From Polynucleobacter meluiroseus (lineage in GTDB: Bacteria; Verrucomicrobiota; Verrucomicrobiia; Opitutales; UBA953): a stretch of DNA of 8,212 bases. The position numbers were made by a program, and so were the translations under genes. Of the stretch, positions 4,134 through 8,212 are shown one piece after another. The notes beneath the pieces are model-generated. The model was given only the letters and a program-made list of their open reading frames with translations, did not search any database and was not told where the DNA came from. Position 1 is the stretch's first letter, and each line of letters opens with the position of its first letter. Location: positions 1-8,212 of the forward strand of contig CALPIW020000056.1 of NCBI GenBank assembly GCA_943323725.2. Direction: 5' to 3'.

Positions 4134-6395
4134 GTGAACCGTTTCGCCCGCCTGCTGCCCTTCCTCCGCAACTCCCTCCTCATCGTCGGCGCGCTCGCCT
4201 TCGCCCTCGGCCTCGCCTTTCTGCTCGACCGTTCCACCGATCGTCAGGAAGCGAAAGTCATCCCGGGCGTGATCGTTCCTGAAAAAGAAGTCGCCGCTAC
4301 CAACTCATCCGAACCCACGCGAAAAATGACGGCCGAGGAAGCCGCCGAAAGCAGGGAATACTGGTTGTTCGGCCTCTATAGCAAGGATGTGCTCTATGTC
4401 CACGGAGTGATGCATCAAGGTGACGCCGAACTGATCGGCAATCTAGGGACGGACCTGCACCATGATTTTCGCTCGGTGTTCGGCGGACGCGTCAACCGTG
4501 ACGAGAAAGAGGCGCCCTACAGCGATCGCATCGTCTCGGCCGTGCTGGCTTCGCTGGAGGAATGGCAGAAAGCCGACCAGGCCGCCCGGCAGGCCCGCGG
4601 CGAAGCACCCTTGGCGGAACCGATCGTCCCCAAGGCCTACGCGCTCTACCAGCAGTCGCTGACCGTCGACCGCGAATCAGCGATCAAGCTGATGGACGAA
4701 CTCCTGGCGTTGCCGCCCGAGGAACGCAAACCGCTCGCCGCGATCGCGAAATATCGCCGCGCCCGCCTGACGATGTCCCTCGAAGATTGGGCGACCTTGA
4801 GCGACGAGGCGACGAAGCAAAGGCTCGCCGCCATCCGCGCCGACCTTGGATCGGTCGAGGCGCATGCGCGCGAAGGGTCGCTCGATCCGGCGCAGATCAG
4901 CGAGAACACCGCGTACTGGCTGGCCTACACGCGCTGCATGATCCTCCCGTCAGAACGACTCGTCCGCCTAGGCGAAGCGGATTTCGCCGGGTCGGTCGAC
5001 ACCTACCTCCGCATGCCCCAGCGCGGCGCGGCTAACGCCGTCAACTCGTGCATGATGCTGGCCCACAAACTCTGCGGCGAAGGTTATTTCCAGCCTGCGC
5101 TGGTCGACGAGGACCTCCGGATGCTCGTGACGATCTTCCTCACGTCCAACGGAAGCCATAACCGCGAGCGACAGCTCTCCTCGGACGTCCTCGTCGATCG
5201 ACGCCGGCAATGGCTGGAAGCATTGGACGCCGCGAAGGTCCCGCCCACCTTCGCCCCCGCCCATGTCGCCATCCTGCAACTGGCGGTCGGCCGATGGCAG
5301 GCTTGTGCGGAGACTTGCGCGACGATGCCCGCTGCCGATCCGACCCGCCGGCTGCTGCTTTCGCGCTGCAACCTCCGGCTGAGCGGCGATCGTGACGTCT
5401 CCCGGGCGTTCCTGGGCGGCGGTTCGCCTCGCCTCGACCTGACGACCCCGGCCAAAGGCTTCACGACCTTGACCACCGATCAGACGATCATCGACCCGTT
5501 GGACCCGCAGACGGTCCTCCGAAGGGTCCATGGCGAGTCCGGCATGCTCGCTCTCAGCGCCGGAGACATCCCCACCGCTCTGCGTCATTTCGATGAAGGC
5601 GATTTCCTCATGGAATCTTTCTACCTGGGCGAGTGCCTCCTGACGGTCGATGAGCTGAAGGACTATGTCGACCGCCGCCAGATCCCTCCGAACAAAGGCC
5701 ACAACGCGGACGACTACTCTTATTATCCCTTGGTCAACCTGCGCGAATTGCTTTCGTCGCGGCTCATGCGGGCTGGACGCCTCGAGGAATCCTTGGAGTA
5801 CGTGGCCCCTAAGCTACGTACCGAAGCCACGAATTACGTGCTGCTCCGCCGGGCAGCGGAGCGCTCGGACGTCGGTGCGCGCGAACGGGCTGATTCTCAC
5901 TGGCGAAGCGCCTTGGCGATCCGCCAACTGGGCGAGATCATCCAGCACTCGCCCTTCGGGCTCAGTTGGTCCGGTGGTAGTTGGTACGTCGGCTATGGAT
6001 ACTGGCCCCGCGTACGGCTTGGCCAATCCATGGATGATCGTCAGCCTTTACCGATGGAGATCGCTCCAGCCGGCAAGGATGAGACCCATCGCCTCCTTTC
6101 CTGGCAGTCGCAGCATATCGACCGGGCTGACCTGTCAGAGCGCGACGCCCGTTATGCCAGCTTCCGCCACGCGCTCGAAGCGGTCCGGCTGCTGCCTGAC
6201 AACGACCCGGCCGGCGCCGAGATCCTGCAATACGCCGGCAACCTGCTCAAATACCGTGAACCCAAGGCGGCCGTGCCCGCCTATCGGTTGCTGGTGGCCC
6301 GCTTCCCTCGGACGCCTTACGGCCAGCACGCGGTCGCCAAGAAGTGGTTCTCCGCCGAACGCCCCGAGCCCTCGGCTGACCTCCTGAGTAAATAA
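4134..6395 (+). CDS. Membrane-anchored TPR-like helical protein of unknown function
   Basis: I do not recognise a named family for this 753-residue protein. It has a short basic N-terminus (Arg3, Arg6, Arg12) and one hydrophobic segment at about 13-31, so it is probably anchored in the inner membrane with the rest in the periplasm. The remainder is mostly helical, with TPR-like stretches at about 467-492 (SGMLALSAGDIPTALRHFDE), 534-560 and, most clearly, 675-735 (HALEAVRLLPD, then AVPAYRLLVARFPRTPYG), the last resembling TPRs of BamD/YbgF-type proteins. A Gly/Ser/aromatic insert (about 609-632, SWSGGSWYVGYGYWP) interrupts the C-terminal half. No catalytic motif is evident. The start must be the GTG at 4134: an in-frame stop lies at 4089-4091, no ATG intervenes, and the next ATG (4326) would remove the membrane segment. 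The Sel1 gene follows after 51 bp, so the two are probably co-transcribed. Confidence 0.9.
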   Translation: MNRFARLLPFLRNSLLIVGALAFALGLAFLLDRSTDRQEAKVIPGVIVPEKEVAATNSSEPTRKMTAEEAAESREYWLFGLYSKDVLYVHGVMHQGDAELIGNLGTDLHHDFRSVFGGRVNRDEKEAPYSDRIVSAVLASLEEWQKADQAARQARGEAPLAEPIVPKAYALYQQSLTVDRESAIKLMDELLALPPEERKPLAAIAKYRRARLTMSLEDWATLSDEATKQRLAAIRADLGSVEAHAREGSLDPAQISENTAYWLAYTRCMILPSERLVRLGEADFAGSVDTYLRMPQRGAANAVNSCMMLAHKLCGEGYFQPALVDEDLRMLVTIFLTSNGSHNRERQLSSDVLVDRRRQWLEALDAAKVPPTFAPAHVAILQLAVGRWQACAETCATMPAADPTRRLLLSRCNLRLSGDRDVSRAFLGGGSPRLDLTTPAKGFTTLTTDQTIIDPLDPQTVLRRVHGESGMLALSAGDIPTALRHFDEGDFLMESFYLGECLLTVDELKDYVDRRQIPPNKGHNADDYSYYPLVNLRELLSSRLMRAGRLEESLEYVAPKLRTEATNYVLLRRAAERSDVGARERADSHWRSALAIRQLGEIIQHSPFGLSWSGGSWYVGYGYWPRVRLGQSMDDRQPLPMEIAPAGKDETHRLLSWQSQHIDRADLSERDARYASFRHALEAVRLLPDNDPAGAEILQYAGNLLKYREPKAAVPAYRLLVARFPRTPYGQHAVAKKWFSAERPEPSADLLSK

Positions 6396-6446
6396 GCATC
6401 TACTATCCTCCATCATCCATCGTCATTCGCCCATCGCACTTCACCC

Positions 6447-8069
6447 ATGCGCCCCTACGTCCGACCTCTCGTCGTCACCTTCTCCGCCTTCGGCCTGGCC
6501 TGCCTGTTTTCGTACGCAGCCGTCGCTCTCACCGAGTCCACCCCGAGTCGCCCCGTGTCCGAGTCAGCCAAAACCCACGGCATCGCGACCACGGCCACGC
6601 CTGAGGCGAAGGCCGCCGCCGCCTTCGCCAAAGCCAAGCTAGCCGCCTCTGGCGGAGAACCGGCTAAACTCATGGCCTTGGCTAATTTCTATCTGCTCGG
6701 ACTTGGGACCGATAAAGATGAGAAAGAGGGGGCGCGCTTGCATAAAATGGGCGCCGAAAAGGGCGACGCTTTCTGCCAGTCACTTTACGGACGGGATCTG
6801 CTCCTGAGCGTAGGTGTGAAAAAAGATGTCCCTGAAGCGATCATCTGGCTGCGCAAGGCGGCGGACCAGAAACAACCGGACGCAGAATACGCCTTGCACC
6901 AACTCTACGACGAAGGCACCGACGTCAAAGCCGATCCAGATGCGGCGCGTCAGTGGCTCTTGCGGGCAGCGGAACACGGCCATCACGACGCGAGGGCCAC
7001 CCTGGCCGCGGAGATCCTGAAGTCGAAGGACCATAAGCGGGCCAAGTCCGTGCTCGCCTGGGTCCGTCCGGGTGCGCTCGAAGGGCACGCCCGCTCCTGC
7101 TTCATCATGGGTTTCATCTACTCCGTCGGCTTCGGCGTGAAGGCGGACGACGTCGAGTCGATGGCCTGGCGTTTGGTCTTTCTCAATATCGAAGACGAAT
7201 ACGACTCTGCTTCGTGGAAGATCGACTACGAGGGACTCGGCGAAGCCGACCAAGCCAAAGCCGAGCAGCGTGCCAGGGAGCTTTCCGGAGACCGCCCGTA
7301 CGTCTCCCCCTTCGCCCGGGATCCGGCGGAACTGGCTGCCGAGAAAAAAGACTTCGCGGACACCAGACAGAAAGCCGATCAAGGCGACATGCATGCCCAA
7401 TACCATCTTGCCATGCTCTACGACTTCGGAGTTGGCACGGAAGAAAATGACGTCGAAGCCGCCCGTTGGTGTCGCAAGGCCGCGGAACAAGGTCATGCCG
7501 AGGCCCAATACACCTTGGGACAGACGCTCCGCCTAGGAGAGGCGGTCGCTCCCGACATGAAGGAGGCTTTCACCTGGTTCATGAAATCCGCGCGTCAGGG
7601 CAATCCCGACGCCGAACATGCGTTGAGCGTCTGCTACCAGGAGGGTGACGGCGTGAAGGCCAGTGAAACGGAAGCACGGAAGTGGCGCCAGATGGCCGCC
7701 GAGCACGGCGAACCACGCTCGCAGTGCAATCTCGGCAGTGATTACTATGGCGATAAGCCCGACGTAGCCAATGACGCCATCGCCGCACGCTGGTACCGTA
7801 AGGCCGCCGAGCAACTCCACCCGAAGGGCGGCTTCTGCCTAGGCCACTGCTACCTGACCGGACGTGGTGTGACTGCGGATCGCATCGAAGGGCTTGCCTG
7901 GATGTTCACCAGCGCTGACGGGCTCTCTCCAGACCTGAAGGAACTCCTGATCAAGGTCGTAGACGATTTCTCGGAAGAGGAAATGGTCCAAGCCGGCATC
8001 CGCAGCAAGCAACTCGTCAAGGAATGCCGAGCCAAGCTCGAGGCCGCCGAAGCCAAGGCATCAAGATAG
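6447..8069 (+). CDS. Secreted or membrane-anchored Sel1-repeat protein with two capped repeat modules
   Basis: The 540-residue product has an N-terminal hydrophobic segment (about 8-28; cleavage possible after AAVAL) and then Sel1-like repeats of about 36 residues. The clearest are at 71-106, 107-142, 143-178, 213-248, 314-349 (AQYHLAMLYDFGVG, then AARWCRKAAEQG), 350-385, 386-421, 422-456 and 457-491; 179-212 is a degenerate repeat. The array falls into two similar halves, each with a leading helix (57-70 and 302-313), five repeats, and an AW-containing last repeat plus a capping helix (about 263-280 and 509-524). Sel1 repeats form alpha-alpha superhelices that bind proteins, often in envelope or signalling complexes; the partner here is unknown. 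The adjacent membrane-anchored TPR-like protein, 51 bp upstream, is an obvious candidate. Start ATG is preceded by CACCC with no Shine-Dalgarno. No enzymatic domain is present. Confidence 0.95.
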   Translation: MRPYVRPLVVTFSAFGLACLFSYAAVALTESTPSRPVSESAKTHGIATTATPEAKAAAAFAKAKLAASGGEPAKLMALANFYLLGLGTDKDEKEGARLHKMGAEKGDAFCQSLYGRDLLLSVGVKKDVPEAIIWLRKAADQKQPDAEYALHQLYDEGTDVKADPDAARQWLLRAAEHGHHDARATLAAEILKSKDHKRAKSVLAWVRPGALEGHARSCFIMGFIYSVGFGVKADDVESMAWRLVFLNIEDEYDSASWKIDYEGLGEADQAKAEQRARELSGDRPYVSPFARDPAELAAEKKDFADTRQKADQGDMHAQYHLAMLYDFGVGTEENDVEAARWCRKAAEQGHAEAQYTLGQTLRLGEAVAPDMKEAFTWFMKSARQGNPDAEHALSVCYQEGDGVKASETEARKWRQMAAEHGEPRSQCNLGSDYYGDKPDVANDAIAARWYRKAAEQLHPKGGFCLGHCYLTGRGVTADRIEGLAWMFTSADGLSPDLKELLIKVVDDFSEEEMVQAGIRSKQLVKECRAKLEAAEAKASR

Positions 8070-8131
8070 GGCCACTGCTTTAAATATAGCTGCTCTACGC
8101 AACCGAGCCCCTCGTCCTCGTGACCTCGATT

Positions 8132-8173
8132 CTACCCCGTGCCCACGTGTCACCTTGCTAACGTGCCCCCTCT
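8132..8173 (+). repeat. Dispersed 42-bp intergenic repeat, copy 2
   Basis: This matches 3866-3907 with four differences in 42 bases. It lies 62 bp after the Sel1 gene stop, again preceded by CT-rich sequence (CCCTCGTCCTCGTGACCTCG at 8109-8128) related to that before copy 1. Its last bases, CCCCCTCTT (8166-8174), recur at 8191-8199 as part of a hairpin series. Confidence 0.75.
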
Positions 8174-8212
8174 TGCGCCTAGCGCAAGCACCCCCTCTTA
8201 CGACGCTTCGCG
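8166..8212 (+). repeat. Tandem CCCCCTCTT-hairpin units, cut by the window end
   Basis: The nonamer CCCCCTCTT occurs at 8166-8174 and 8191-8199. The first leads into a perfect 7-bp hairpin CTTGCGC/GCGCAAG with loop CTA (8172-8188). The second leads into ACGACGC, TTC and GCG at 8200-8212, which looks like the left arm, loop and start of the right arm of a second hairpin. No gene is seen in 8070-8212, and no obvious terminator follows the Sel1 gene. Confidence 0.6.

Noticed and set aside
3818..4282. Short plus-strand frames in the divergent intergenic region
   Set aside because: They translate the CT-rich repeats into Pro/Ser/Arg-rich sequence with no signal peptide or domain, and the last one overlaps the TPR-like gene start.
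4562..5702. Open frames of 157 and 244 codons inside the TPR-like gene (plus frame 4562-5035, minus 4968-5702)
   Set aside because: The 753-residue frame covers the region without a break and has the signal anchor and TPR-like repeats. The overlapping frames are Arg- or Ala-rich without domains. No frameshift is needed.
6447..6530. Lipobox making the Sel1 protein a lipoprotein
   Set aside because: Cys19 is preceded by Gly-Leu-Ala rather than the usual Leu/Val/Ile at -3, and the hydrophobic segment continues well past it, so a signal peptide or anchor fits better.

Overview
The window is 8.2 kb of GC-rich bacterial DNA carrying five genes, all apparently chromosomal and all encoding exported or membrane-anchored proteins. 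No RNA gene, transposase, CRISPR array or phage gene is visible. The mix of a ceramidase-type hydrolase, a Tat-exported PhoD-type phosphatase, Sel1-repeat and TPR-like proteins, start codons without Shine-Dalgarno sequences, and CT-rich intergenic DNA full of GTAG-footed palindromes suggests a Verrucomicrobiota member, possibly of the Opitutales. This assignment is an inference from style and not from a marker gene.

Layout: a small secreted Lys/Glu-rich repeat protein (102-578, +) is followed by a terminator-like hairpin and a dense hairpin cluster. It converges on a two-gene minus-strand operon (3633 to 710) encoding a Sec-exported neutral/alkaline ceramidase-like protein and then a Tat-exported PhoD-like metallophosphatase. 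A 500-bp divergent intergenic region (3634-4133) holds three head-to-tail REP-like palindromes, a dispersed 42-bp repeat, a heptameric/octameric TTTGCAC array around a hairpin, and a perfect operator-like inverted repeat. A plus-strand pair follows: a 753-residue membrane-anchored TPR-like protein of unknown function (4134-6395) and a 540-residue Sel1-repeat protein (6447-8069). The last 143 bp hold a second copy of the 42-bp repeat and more hairpin units, cut by the window end.

The minus-strand operon looks like an extracytoplasmic hydrolase pair that could act on lipids or phospholipids. The ceramidase-like member lacks the serine of the classical active-site motif, so its substrate should not be assumed. 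The plus-strand pair looks like two envelope scaffold proteins made together. The most notable non-coding signal is a REP-like family whose stems differ by compensating changes while the GTAG foot stays constant. An identical 26-bp copy lies on each side of the hydrolase operon. A second striking point is that all five start codons are directly preceded by CCC or CCT and none has a Shine-Dalgarno sequence.
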